This document shows, piece by piece, positions 19,061 through 30,700 of a DNA stretch of 43,857 bases (positions are counted from its first letter, which is position 1; each line of letters begins with the position of its first letter). The position numbers were made by a program, and so were the translations under genes. The stretch comes from an uncultured Bacteroidales bacterium (GTDB lineage Bacteria > Bacteroidota > Bacteroidia > Bacteroidales > Paludibacteraceae): assembly GCA_902771935.1 (NCBI GenBank), contig CACXYM010000014.1, positions 1 to 43,857 on the forward strand, given 5' to 3'. The notes under the pieces are model-generated. The model was not told the origin of the DNA. It was given only the letters and a program-made list of their open reading frames with translations, and made no database searches.

Positions 19061-20794
19061 ATGAAACAACTGAGGTTATATTCATTGATATTGTTCCTGC
19101 TCAGCTCTATTATTCTTACGGCAGGAAACAAGGATATCCACCATGTGGCTATGTGGGGTGGCGTTGGCTATTCCGGACTGGTTAATCATTCAGATAACGC
19201 AAAATTCATTGGCGGAGGTGGCGGATTGATAGGTGTCGGATACGAATACCATTGGCAGCAACTCATGCTCAGTGTGGGACCGGAGTTCCGTATCTTCTCA
19301 TCCAGAGATAATGTGACATTCCCCTATACCTATGATGTAAATAGAATAGTGGACGGCGCTGCACAAACCAAACACTATACGTTTGGCCCCGAGTTCCATG
19401 AAAACCATGTGATAGGACAAATAGCATTGCCTGTCTTAATCGGTGCGCAGTTCAACTATGTCTACTTCTTGGCAGGAGTTAAACTTGGATATACCGTATT
19501 AGGCTCGTATAGTCAGAGCGGCACGCTTACTACATCCCTTACGGACGAGATGGCATACGATCCGGAGTGGATTAATATGCCCAACCATGGATTGCTCAGC
19601 GACCAAGACTATTCTTCTAAAGGCAAAAATAACTATGGCTTTGATGCTACGCTCTCTGCTGAGGTGGGTGTTAACTTGAACCCATTCTTGAGTTCTGCAT
19701 GGAACAAGGCAAACGAAAAAGCAGAACGTCCTTGGCGAATGAGAGTAGCCGTCTTCCTTGACTATGGATTAAAGAACCTCTCTGTTTCGGAGAATGCACC
19801 GATGGCGCAGCCTGACGAAAACGAAATGACAACAATTTCGCTCCATCGCTCCGATTGGGCTACATCACGACTCAATAGCTTGTTGGTAGGTGTTAAGTTT
19901 ACAGCACTGTTGCAGATGAATAAGCCTAAAAAAGAGCGTCCTGCACTGCCTAAGGCATTCTTCCATACTTATGACCAACAGACCAATACGGGTCTCGCTG
20001 CTACACAGCTTGTCATTACCTATGACGATCCTAAACGCCGTCCGACTCGCCGTACCACGAACTCCAAGGGTATTACTTACCAAGGTCTTGCACTCGGCCA
20101 TTATACAGTCCAAGCAAGTCATGAGGGATACTACGACACAAAAGCGCTTGATTTTGATCATCAAGAGGAAGGCGATACCTTGCATATAGCACTTAAGCCG
20201 TATCCGCCGTTTACTTATACTGTCCTTGAGGATAGCACAAATAACTTATTGGCTTCTAAGGTTTCGTTTACTCCTCTTAGCGGTGGTGATGTGATTACGG
20301 CTGCAACCGATACAATTGAGACAGCTAACACAATTACTCTGCCATTCGGTAAAATCTTCGTTGTGCGCGTTGAGGCTGCAAACCACTTCGCTGTTGTAGA
20401 TACAATTAAGAACCTAAGTGATACAAAGACATATCATCTTCGTGCGTTCGAGAAGAAGAAACCGATTATCTTGCATAATCTCTTCTTCGCTACTAACGAG
20501 ACTAAGATCCTTCCACAATCTGAACCGGGGCTGCAAGACTTGTACACTATCCTCAACGAGAACCCGAAGATACGTATCCGTATCACTGGTCATACGGATA
20601 ATGTAGGTAACGACCGTGATAACCAAATTCTGTCTGAAGGTCGTGCTCAAAGTGTAAGACAAGAAATGATAGACCGCGGAATCAGCCCGTCACGTATTGA
20701 GGCTGAAGGAAAGGGCGAGACGATGCCTATCGACACCAATGACACCGAGGAAGGACGTCAAAACAACCGCCGCGTAGAGTTTGTAGTATTGTAA
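19061..20794 (+). CDS. Outer-membrane beta-barrel protein with OmpA C-terminal domain
   Basis: The 577-residue product has a signal peptide (about 1-22), then an 8-to-12-strand-like barrel region to about residue 290 (GGGGLIGVGYEYHWQQLMLSV, PVLIGAQFNYVYFLAGVKLG, RLNSLLVGVKFTALLQM). Next comes a carboxypeptidase-regulatory/CNA-B-like segment at about 305-375 (TRRTTNSKGITYQGLALGHY) and a linker. The OmpA-like peptidoglycan-binding domain covers about 465-577 (ILHNLFFATNETKILP, GHTDNVGNDRDNQILSEGRA with G510-N514, and NNRRVEFVVL). Barrel plus OmpA domain implies an outer-membrane protein tethered to the wall. Its stop TAA overlaps the next ATG by one base (TAATG), so translation is coupled. Partner function with the adjacent T9SS substrates is inferred. 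Confidence 0.87.
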   Translation: MKQLRLYSLILFLLSSIILTAGNKDIHHVAMWGGVGYSGLVNHSDNAKFIGGGGGLIGVGYEYHWQQLMLSVGPEFRIFSSRDNVTFPYTYDVNRIVDGAAQTKHYTFGPEFHENHVIGQIALPVLIGAQFNYVYFLAGVKLGYTVLGSYSQSGTLTTSLTDEMAYDPEWINMPNHGLLSDQDYSSKGKNNYGFDATLSAEVGVNLNPFLSSAWNKANEKAERPWRMRVAVFLDYGLKNLSVSENAPMAQPDENEMTTISLHRSDWATSRLNSLLVGVKFTALLQMNKPKKERPALPKAFFHTYDQQTNTGLAATQLVITYDDPKRRPTRRTTNSKGITYQGLALGHYTVQASHEGYYDTKALDFDHQEEGDTLHIALKPYPPFTYTVLEDSTNNLLASKVSFTPLSGGDVITAATDTIETANTITLPFGKIFVVRVEAANHFAVVDTIKNLSDTKTYHLRAFEKKKPIILHNLFFATNETKILPQSEPGLQDLYTILNENPKIRIRITGHTDNVGNDRDNQILSEGRAQSVRQEMIDRGISPSRIEAEGKGETMPIDTNDTEEGRQNNRRVEFVVL

Positions 20795-23781
20795 TGAGTT
20801 ATAGTAAATACATATTATCCTTTGTACTCTTTGCTTTGTCCCTTTGCTCTTTGAAAGCACAGGTTATCTATAAATGCGACTTTGAAGATGAGGCGGAGCG
20901 TAATCAGTGGGTGCTTAATACCGGAAATCAAGGACCAAAATGTGATAATAAATGGTTCATCGGCGAAGCAGGCAACCATGCGCCGGATGCTCAATACGGA
21001 TTGTTCATTTCTTCTGACGGAATAGAACCTGTTTATAGCGCCAACCGAACGATGTTCGTCGTTTCGTATCGGGAACTGACAATTCCTGCGGGAGATTATG
21101 ATTTCTTTTTTGATTGGCGCTGCAGTGGCAAACGTACAGGTGAAGAAGGTTTCTATATCCTCTGGGTACCGGTTTCAGAAACTACCAATTCGAATATGGC
21201 GACAGCGGATCTACCTGCTTGGGCAAAAGATGAAAACTACCAATTGGCGGGTTGTTTCTATGGCGCTACTTCTTGGGATATTGGTCATATAGAATGGACG
21301 TTAGAGGAAGAACAAACACGCAAACTCGTGTTCGTCTGGTATAGCACACGTGGAGGTGCTGCTAACCCTTCGGCTTGTATAGACAATATTGAAATCGTGA
21401 CAAAAGGAAGTTGTCCTCTCCCATCCAATTTCAAGACCAAAATTAATAATGATGCCAGCGCAACGATTGAGTGGAGTAAGAACGGAGCTACGGTGTTTGA
21501 TATGCGATCATACGACTATCAAACAGGTGAATGGCATGCTGAGACCGATTTGACACTACCGCGTGTTACCTTATATAATCTTTCCGAAGGATTCCATGAC
21601 GTATATGTTCGTACACACTGCTCGGATGGGGAGGGCGTAGGTCAGTATGTTAAATATAGTTTCTTTATGTTCCATAAAGGAGAACGTTGTATAGATTACT
21701 TGGATCTGACAACAGCCACATGTCGTGTTGGTGATAAAACAAATCCGTTAGGAAAACCACAAGTTGTGGATTATGGCTATGCTGATTATGCGAATTCTTT
21801 GCATACGCTCCATTATGTTCCTGGTGAAAAAGATCCTTATACGGATGGAACATTAAACACGAAACCGGATGACGCTATAGCTTCTGTACGATTAGGACGA
21901 TATGCTCCTACTTTTGGCGCAGCATGCGAATATAAATACAAAGTGCCGGATGGGGACAAGGCGATTCTCAAAGTGAAGTATGCTGTTGTCTTACCTGCTC
22001 CGCACGAACCGCAGGATAACCCAACTTTCAAACTCGAAATCCTGGCGAATAATATGGCCTTAGAGCATGGGTGCGGTTTGGTGAACTTTATCGCTTCACC
22101 ATCTACTACCAGTGGCTGGAAATCTACTACATACGGTGGCGAACTGATAACGTGGAAAGACTGGACTGAAACAGCTGTCAACCTCCGTGATTATGTAGGT
22201 AAAACAATTACAATCCGACTAATGATTACGGGATGCCAAATGGAAGCACATGGTGCCTATGCTTATTTCACGCTTGATTGTGAATCAGGCGAAATGTCTG
22301 GGCTAAACTGCGGAGAGGATAATCCAACGACTACATTTACCGCTCCTTCAGGATTTAAATATGAATGGTATTTACCGAAAAAACCTGGTGAAATACTATC
22401 ACGAAATCAAACATTTACCATCGACCCGATGGATACGTGTACGTACTATGTGGATGTGATTTCTCAAGCTAATAGCAAATGTTATTATACATTGGAAGCT
22501 TGCGGTATTCCGCGTTTCCCTGTCGCAGAAGCACAGGCTTCTTCACGCGTAGTTAATTGCCAAAACGAGGTAACCTTCCATAATACATCTGGTGTTTATT
22601 ATAAAAACCAAGTAAATGAGCAAGAATATACGCACAATGAAGGAGTCGATCACGTATTATGGGATTTTGGTGATGGAACACAATCTACTTTGGCCGATGA
22701 ATATATAACCCATATTTATCCGGATACGGGAGGAGTTTATATAGCTACCTTATATGCTTATCTTAACGGAAACGATTCTGTATGCCGCGCCATGAAGCAG
22801 ATACGTATTGAACTCAAAGACGTCGGCTTGCCTGAACGTGAAGAACATCTTTCTGTCGGCTCTATGTATGGTGGTAAGGTTTATTGGAATGAGTATCAGT
22901 TTGATACGCTCTATACCAAGGATGGATGCGAGGAATTGGTGCATGTGTATATCCATGAACGTTATTTTGAACAAAAGGATACAATGTGTCAAGGCGGTTC
23001 GTATAAAGTGGGAGATCAGGTGTTCACACAAACAGGAACATACGTCGTTAATCTAAAGAATAAATGGAATTTAGATAGTATTGTAACGCTGTATCTTGAT
23101 GTAGAACCTAATCTCATTGTCACATTGCCTGATACCATATCAGTTTGTGGGGATGCTTCTGTAGTAATCTTCCCTATGGAAGTAAAAGAAGGTCGTCTTG
23201 ATAATGTTTATGTAAAATTCTTGTCATATGCGGTAACGGCTGGTTTTGATGAAGAATATAAATTCTCTCCAAACGAAGAGAAAGTAGTGGAACTACCGCA
23301 AGACATAGTTCCTGGATATTATCAAGCAGTGCTCCGGTTCGGTACACCGCGATGTCCTGCGCCGGACGTTCCTGTCGTATTACAAGTGCTCTATCCGTCC
23401 TCTATTATAGCCCAAAAAGAAGGTATCATCGCTCTGCTCAATGATCGTTATAATGGTGGTTATAAATTCGATGCCTATACTTGGTATAGAAATGGACAAC
23501 GTATAGATGGTGCAACAGAATCATATCTTATCGTAGGTAAATCTGACCTTGACGCAGAATATAATGCTGTATTGACCCGTTCGTCAGACGGAGTGACAAT
23601 AGCAACATGCCCGATTATTTATAATGGAGGTGTACAAGCAATAGAAAACACGTGGAGTCCAACGTATGGAGAATGGATTCTGTACGACATAATGGGACGC
23701 AAAGTAAAACATCCTATGCCGGGTGTATATGTCGGTTTAAATCCCACAACGCATAAAACAGCTAAAATCGTGATAAGATGA
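20794..23781 (+). CDS. T9SS-type surface protein with PKD domain, cassette copy 2
   Basis: The 995-residue product has a signal peptide at 1-22 (MSYSKYILSFVLFALSLCSLKA). It parallels the 15962 product along its length: an N-terminal MAM-like domain, an Fn3-like unit, a CIDYLDL-initiated beta region from about 298, YAYFTLDC, CGEDNPTTTFTAPSGFKYEWY, RFPVAEAQ and NCQNEVTFHN, then a PKD domain at about 615-675 (WDFGDGTQSTLADEYITHIY). One NLDSIVTLYLDV-type repeat follows. The tail is shorter and more divergent than a standard T9SS type A tail but keeps YDIMGRKV, PGVYVGL and a final KIVIR. Start and stop both overlap their neighbours (TAATG upstream, ATGA downstream), placing it firmly in the operon. 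Confidence 0.86.
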   Translation: MSYSKYILSFVLFALSLCSLKAQVIYKCDFEDEAERNQWVLNTGNQGPKCDNKWFIGEAGNHAPDAQYGLFISSDGIEPVYSANRTMFVVSYRELTIPAGDYDFFFDWRCSGKRTGEEGFYILWVPVSETTNSNMATADLPAWAKDENYQLAGCFYGATSWDIGHIEWTLEEEQTRKLVFVWYSTRGGAANPSACIDNIEIVTKGSCPLPSNFKTKINNDASATIEWSKNGATVFDMRSYDYQTGEWHAETDLTLPRVTLYNLSEGFHDVYVRTHCSDGEGVGQYVKYSFFMFHKGERCIDYLDLTTATCRVGDKTNPLGKPQVVDYGYADYANSLHTLHYVPGEKDPYTDGTLNTKPDDAIASVRLGRYAPTFGAACEYKYKVPDGDKAILKVKYAVVLPAPHEPQDNPTFKLEILANNMALEHGCGLVNFIASPSTTSGWKSTTYGGELITWKDWTETAVNLRDYVGKTITIRLMITGCQMEAHGAYAYFTLDCESGEMSGLNCGEDNPTTTFTAPSGFKYEWYLPKKPGEILSRNQTFTIDPMDTCTYYVDVISQANSKCYYTLEACGIPRFPVAEAQASSRVVNCQNEVTFHNTSGVYYKNQVNEQEYTHNEGVDHVLWDFGDGTQSTLADEYITHIYPDTGGVYIATLYAYLNGNDSVCRAMKQIRIELKDVGLPEREEHLSVGSMYGGKVYWNEYQFDTLYTKDGCEELVHVYIHERYFEQKDTMCQGGSYKVGDQVFTQTGTYVVNLKNKWNLDSIVTLYLDVEPNLIVTLPDTISVCGDASVVIFPMEVKEGRLDNVYVKFLSYAVTAGFDEEYKFSPNEEKVVELPQDIVPGYYQAVLRFGTPRCPAPDVPVVLQVLYPSSIIAQKEGIIALLNDRYNGGYKFDAYTWYRNGQRIDGATESYLIVGKSDLDAEYNAVLTRSSDGVTIATCPIIYNGGVQAIENTWSPTYGEWILYDIMGRKVKHPMPGVYVGLNPTTHKTAKIVIR

Positions 23782-24701
23782 AAACGCGTATAACGACAAT
23801 ATGTTTATGCTTACTGCTCGTGCTTGGTGCATCAGCAGCGCCGCGTTATAGAAAATCGTCTGTCTCGCATTGGCTCGGATGGAGTATCACCGGCATGGAA
23901 GCAAATGCTTTTGCAGCATCTAGATTGCCAATCGAAATGCTTGCCGGTGGAGGTGGGCAATTCCATCTGCAATATGAGCTCCACAAAGGCGGATTCTTCT
24001 TTAATCTCGGTTTCGGGGCTGATTATATGCTTACCCAATTAGCAATCCCTTCCTATTCCAACGAATTCAAGAGAGTGGACTATACCGGTGAACGAGTGTT
24101 ATATCGCTATTGCTATGCAGATTATAAAGAGCAACAACGTCAAGTGCGCCTTGTCGTGCCTATTCAGTTTGGATACCAATTCGGCGAATGGCTCTATCTT
24201 GGTGTAGGGGCTGCTTTTCGTGTACAACCACTCCTTAATACTTTTAGCACGCGTACGCGTATGTTGACAGAAGGAGAATATGACCGATTTATTCAACCGA
24301 TTCGTAACGCACCGGATTATGGCTATTGGACGGAGGATGAATATAGAGGTTCAGGTAAAGTAAAGTCTGCGACAAACGAAGTGGCTGTAGAGGTAGAAAT
24401 TGGCGCCCGTATTCCTACTCCTGCGAAGTGGTTCAATCTGCGAATAGGTGCGTTTGTCGGGTATGATTTTCCTCTTGGTAGCTTTAAGAGCCGAAACGAG
24501 ACACCTCTTGTCGATTATTCTGCAATTGATGTTAATCCATCTACGCAATCAATCGCTAACCTGCAAGAGAATATTCGTTTCAATAGTATATTGGATGCAA
24601 ATATAGTAAGCGCTTCCGCACAACGTCTTCGTGTCGGATTACGATTGACAATGTTGTTTGATGTAACAACCGAGCGAAAACATTGTATGTGTAATAAGTA
24701 G
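23778..24701 (+). CDS. Outer-membrane beta-barrel protein, cassette copy 2
   Basis: The 307-residue product begins at an ATG overlapping the previous stop (ATGA). A signal peptide ends at about residue 20 (VLGASAAPRY). The rest is a barrel with alternating strands and aromatic girdles (GGGGQFHLQYELHKGGFFFN, VRLVVPIQFGYQFGEWLYLG, VEVEIGARI, RLRVGLRLTMLFDV). The order of motifs matches the barrel half of the 19061 product (GGGG strand, PVLIGAQF vs PIQFGYQF, NYGFDATLSAEVGVNL vs NEVAVEVEIGARI), but the OmpA domain is absent. Paralogy is judged by eye. It may be the outer-membrane partner of the preceding surface protein. Confidence 0.78.
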   Translation: MKTRITTICLCLLLVLGASAAPRYRKSSVSHWLGWSITGMEANAFAASRLPIEMLAGGGGQFHLQYELHKGGFFFNLGFGADYMLTQLAIPSYSNEFKRVDYTGERVLYRYCYADYKEQQRQVRLVVPIQFGYQFGEWLYLGVGAAFRVQPLLNTFSTRTRMLTEGEYDRFIQPIRNAPDYGYWTEDEYRGSGKVKSATNEVAVEVEIGARIPTPAKWFNLRIGAFVGYDFPLGSFKSRNETPLVDYSAIDVNPSTQSIANLQENIRFNSILDANIVSASAQRLRVGLRLTMLFDVTTERKHCMCNK

Positions 24702-24778
24702 TATATATCTATCCGTTGGTAAAAAAAACTCTATTAAGAGAGTCTGTTAATATAATTAAAAATTAAATGTTTAACGTT

Positions 24779-27700
24779 ATGAGAAAAACTTTATTCTCTG
24801 CGCTGCTAATGATTTTTATATCTGTTGCAGCGTTTGCAGCCAAGGAGGATCTCTATGTGCTGCATGCTGATTTTGAGGAAAGTACTTCTTTGCCTGAAGG
24901 CTGGACGATGGAGTCCGTCTTTGGTGACCAATCATGGGTGATTGAGCAAGGCGAAGATTTAATCTATCCCGCAGGATCGGCACAAGGTAAGGGGCGTATT
25001 GCGCTACGGAACACCACAACGCAAACGCAACGTTTTGTAACGCGACTCATCACCCCGGCTATGGATCTGTCGGAACTGACCGCACAACCTATGCTGATTT
25101 TTTCGCATGCTCAACCGCAGCGTGCAGGGGATGTGGATGTGTTACGTGTTTATTATCGTACCGCACTGGACGGTAGATGGGTACAGATTGCTCAGTATGA
25201 CAAAAAAGTCACAAACTGGCAAGCTGATACACTCTATCTTGATGGGTACAACACCAAAACCTATCAGATCGCTTTTGAAGGTGAAGATCGTTTTGGTCGA
25301 GGCATCGTCTTGGATGAAATTATTGTTCGTCCGGATATCGTATGCGAAGATGCGCGTGATATTCGAGTGAACTCACTATCCGGTAAAGATGCTGTGATTG
25401 AATGGGGTGGTAGCTTGGATACTGACTCGTTTGAAGTGGTTGTTTCTAAGGTACAACTGAATTCGGAAGAAGATATCGCAACGGTTAATCCTAAAGATAT
25501 CATTGTTCATACTTTCGTATCCGATTTCCAAATATCCCTTAATAAATTGGAGATTAATACAAAGTATTATATCTATATCAAGGCCTATTGCCCGAGTTTG
25601 GAAGGTCAGTGGGTCGGCGGCTTAATCAAGACGCTCAACAAAGTACAATTGCCGTTCGTAGAGCATTTTGATGCTCCGTATAACAAGGACAATCCTTCTC
25701 AGGCTCCGAACTGGACGTATGGTACGAGCATGCGTGAGGATGACGGTGTGACGATGAGGGCACTTCCATATCTTACCAACTATCGTACGGAGAGTTTGTG
25801 GAAGAACTATTCGCCTAACGCTACTCCTGCCTTAGAATTCGCTGCGGCTATCAATGCGAAGGCTCTCCCGGCTGGAGAGTATGCATACGCTGCTTCGCCG
25901 GAGATAGATATCGACCGCATTCAAGATGCCTACGTGGACTTCTGGGGAACATCCTATCTCTATGATAGAGAATCCACCGAGCATTATGCTTCTGGTATTA
26001 TTGTCGGAGTCATGGACAACCCAGCGGATTATTCGACGTTTGTGCCGGTAGATACATGCTATGCAATCAACAAATACAAGTTTGATTTCTTCCGCGTTAA
26101 GTTTGATAAATATACCGGAAATGGTAAGTATATTGCTCTTGTTGCTGATTTTGACGAGCAATTGCTTTTCTTTGTGGACGAAGTTACTATAGGCTCCCTG
26201 AAAGAAGTTGCTCGACCCGTGGATATCAAGGTTAAAGATTTTACTCCTACTACTATAGTAGTCGAGCCTACGCTCATTAATGCTACATCTTGGAATCTCA
26301 TAGTATCGGATGTAAAAACGGAAAATGTAGATAAACTCAAACCGGCTAACATCCTTGCTAAGTATGAGAACATTCCTATTTCTATTAAGGACACCTTGGT
26401 AGCACTTACCAATATGGAAGGTAAGTGGATTCGCGTTTATGTACAAGCAATTAATGGAGAAAAGAAAAGCGAATGGTCATATGCTCAGAAGTACATGATG
26501 CCAAACTCTTTGGCCTCTACGGCATTACCTAAGACCTGGGATTTTGAGACTAAACCGACCTATAGTTACGAGGAGATTTGGGATTATACCAGTCAAAATC
26601 CCAGTACATCGGGGTACTTGGTAGATGGTATAATCTCGCATGTATTCCACTATGCTGACGGTTATCGAAACGGTTCGACCGAAACCACTGCGCATGGTGG
26701 CAGTTATTCGTATCACCTCAATAAGCGTAATAGTTTTAGCCCATATGCCGTATTCCCGCAATTGGATAGTGTGCAGAACAAAATGTTCACGTTCTTCTAC
26801 AAAGACGGTATGGGTTCCGGTTATTCGCAGCCTTATTATCAAGTAGGTGTCATGACCGACCCGCAAGATACCGCAACGTTTGAACTCATCAAAGAGTATA
26901 ACGATGCTCAAGATGGCACTTGGAGGAAAGGTGAAGTCATCTTCTTGAATTACAAGGGCGACGCACGTTATATTGCTATCCGTTTGGTAGACGGCCCGAA
27001 TACAATTAAGGGCAAAACGGCTTACGGAAATATTGATGATGTCACGATTTCTGCTTTTGACGGTTGCATCAAGCCGCTGAATGTGGAGGCTGTTGCCGAA
27101 GACAGTGCAATCACCATCAAGTGGGATGCAAATGGTATGACCAAATGGGCAGTGGCCGTTTCGGAGAACTGGGAGAACCAGGAGCTCTATATCCGCGATA
27201 CGGTTAATACCAACCAGATTACCATTAAGAATCTGAAGCCTCATACTGTTTATACCTATCAGATCACGACACTGGTGGATGCCAAGAAAGCACCGTCTGA
27301 TATCTTTACGGTAAAGACCCAGTGCACTGCGTATGAGTTGATACCGTATAAGGAGGGCTTCGAGGATGCTCCGACCAATACATCGTTGCCTGAGGTTCCG
27401 AACTGCTGGACGATTCCGCAGATTAAATACTCTTCAAGTAGTTCGTCAGGCGGAAGTTCCACCTATTATTATCCGCACGCATACAATAGTAGCAGTTCCG
27501 CTCATAGTGGAAACATATACTTGCAACTGGGTTATTCGTCTATCAAAGACTCAATGTATGCCGCACTACCTCGTTTGGAGAAAGACCTGAGATTGCTTCA
27601 AATGTCGTTCTTTATCCGTGGTATCAGTTCGTATGTGAACGATACATTGTATGTGGGTGTAATGTCCGACCCGAATGACATCAAGACCTTTGATACCGTA

Positions 27701-30700
27701 TATACCTTCACGGTAACCGGTATGGACTATAAGGAACATATCGTTAACCTGTCTTCGTATGCAGGTCAAGGTAACTATTTGGCTTTCTACAAGCCTTATA
27801 CAAATCACTATTACATGATTGATGATGTAGAAGTGAAAGAATTACCTGAGTGCGAAAAGGTATTTGATATTAAGGTTAAGGGCATTCACGACCGTGGTGC
27901 TATCTTCTCGTGGTATAAGAAAGATGCTACCAAATGGCAATTTGTTGTAGCAACAAAGAAGGACCTGTCCGCAGAGCAACTCGCAGCTCCGGATGCCAGT
28001 ATCGTGATGGATAGCCTCATTGAAGTAAATCCGTTCGCTTTGGATGACGATGTTATTGAGGCAAACAAGCAGTACTACGCATACATCCGTGCCGTCTGCG
28101 ATGGCGCAAATTACGGCGATTGGTCAGCTCCGGCAGCCTTCAAGACCGTTTGTACCGCACGCGGTATTGATGATTTTGGTGGTTCGGGCAAGGTAGAAGA
28201 CTTCTCGCAATCCAGCACAGCTGATTGTTGGAAATTCGGTGACCGCGTAGGTTCCGGAATCCATAATATCCTGAATGGTCACATCCAGCTTATTAATAGT
28301 TCCGCTTCTACCGATGGTGCATATGCTATCGCTCGTAAATTGAGCATCGATAGCCTCCAATATCTGCAAGTGACCTTCGACGCATGGAACAGCACGGCTT
28401 CGTATCCGCTCAATGAGGTAACGGTAGGTATTATCACGAATCCGGAAGATCTCTCCACCTTCGTGCCCCTGGATGTAATCAAATTCAAGATGGCCGCCGA
28501 TGCGGATGATCACGAAGCATATACCGTTCGTTTTAACGAGTATATGGGCGACTACAACGATGAGTACGGCCAGTTCGTAATGTTCATCTCCGAGTCTGGC
28601 GAGAACAGCAACAAGATAGAGTTGGATAATATCTATTTTGACTCCATCTCTGCTTATCTTGAGCCGTTGGATATCTGGTCAGATTCGATAGGCGCCGATG
28701 CTATTAAGATTCATTGGGAGAACACCAAGGCAGACAGTTATGAGTATATCTTCTCTGATAAACTCAGCACGCTGGATGCGGCTACTCCTGTGGCACTGGC
28801 TGCTGATTCGGCTTTGCTTACCGGACTTGGAATGCTCAAGACCTATTATGTAAAGGTTCGCGCTAAATACGGTGAGAACTATAGTAAATGGTCCAACTGG
28901 CGTAAGTTCACGACGGAATGTCCGGCATCCCGTCCTATTCCATGGGCTGAGAACTTCGATAGTTATACATCTGCTTCGTCCAAAAACGCTCCTGAGTGCT
29001 GGGGAGCATTCGGCAGCGATGGTACGGTAGGGGCCGATTGTATCACACCGACTGTTTATTCTTCTGCTAAGAAAGACGGTAAGAACGGATTGTATATCGG
29101 TGGTTCCAAGACCGTTGCTTCTTACACCATACTTCCGCGCTTCGATGCCGACCTGTCTAAGGCAATCCTTGCATTTGAATACAAACTCCATACATATAGT
29201 TCTTATGAGGATTCTCTCTGGATTGGTGTAGCCAAGAATGTTGAAAATCTGGATTCTCTGCTTAACTCTATTACTTGGATTGATCAAATGGTAGAGAAAC
29301 GCACCACTTCTGCTGCGAACGTATGGACGAAGTATCAAAAGAAATTAGAAGGTGCTGGAGATGCTCAATACATCGTCTTGAAAGCAAAATCGACCTACAT
29401 TACCTATTCTACTTCTACCAAGTATGGTTTCTATATTGACAATATGTCCGTAGAGCCGGAGGCAAGTTGTAATAAGCCGGAAGCTCCCGTGGCTGTTCTT
29501 CGTGACTTGAACGGACTAGGCTTCAGCTGGACGGATACGATTGCTTCTAACTGGGATGCTGTAGCACTTCCGAAAGGTGATGCTCCGGATGAGAACACAA
29601 CTCCTGCCGTTACGGTTGATACGACTTATGCGTTCATTTCCGGTTTGCAACCCAAGACGGAATATGACTTGTATGTACGTGCTAACTGCGGTGCTGGTGA
29701 TGTCAGCTACTGGGTTGGTCCGGTTACAATGAAGACTCTTAGCGCTGCCGCTTATCCGTTCTTCACGGACTTTGAGGCAGAGCCGACAGAGATGACTCCG
29801 GGTAATAGCACCAGTTATAAGATCCACGAAGGCTGGGTATCCGGTCTTGGTAAGGGAACCTCTGCATCATACTATCCGTATGTTAAACAAGACCCGACAG
29901 CGGCCACGGCAGTTTATGCAAACTCGTATTATCACGATGAAACTCACTCACGTGCATTGTATTTCCAGGCTAATGGAACTAACGATAGCGCATTCATCGT
30001 TCTTCCTGCTTTGTATGATAACGTAGCTAACGCGGAAGTTAATCTGGATACTGTTCAGGTTCGTTTCCAAGCACGTAAGATGTCTTCCGGTATCGGAACG
30101 AAGGACAAACAGATTCCTAACATCCTGCCTAACGGTGCTATTGTTACGGGTGATCCTTCTTCACGTCATCAAAAAGTGACGAATGCGCGTGTTATCCAAA
30201 TTGGTATAATGAGTAATCCTATGGATTTGAAGAGCTTCCAATTATTGGATGCCTTTGAGTTGGCACCGGTTCTCTCCGCAGCAGATACTATCTATACGGA
30301 CGAAGATCCGCGTGGTAACAGTTGGTGGGAGGAGATTTCTGTACCGCTGGCAGGTGCTAAAGGTAAGTATATTGCTCTCATGTATTCCGCAAGTGCTTCT
30401 AACGATTTTTACATTGACAACTTCTATGTAGAAAAAGCAGTTGGTCTGTATGCTCCGAATGCAGTGAAGGGTGTGGCTTCGTCGAAGAACTCGATTACCA
30501 TTACTTGGACGAATCGTTTCAATGCTCCGAAGGTAGATGTTGGTTATGTGGCAGCCGGAGGCGCTTTGAGCGAATTGACGATTGTTACAACCGACAAAGA
30601 CACGCTGGAGATCACCGGTTTGGATAGCAACAAGCAATATGACTTCTACGTCCGTGCCAACGATGGAGCAGGTAAGACCTCTAATTGGTCCGCCGGAACC

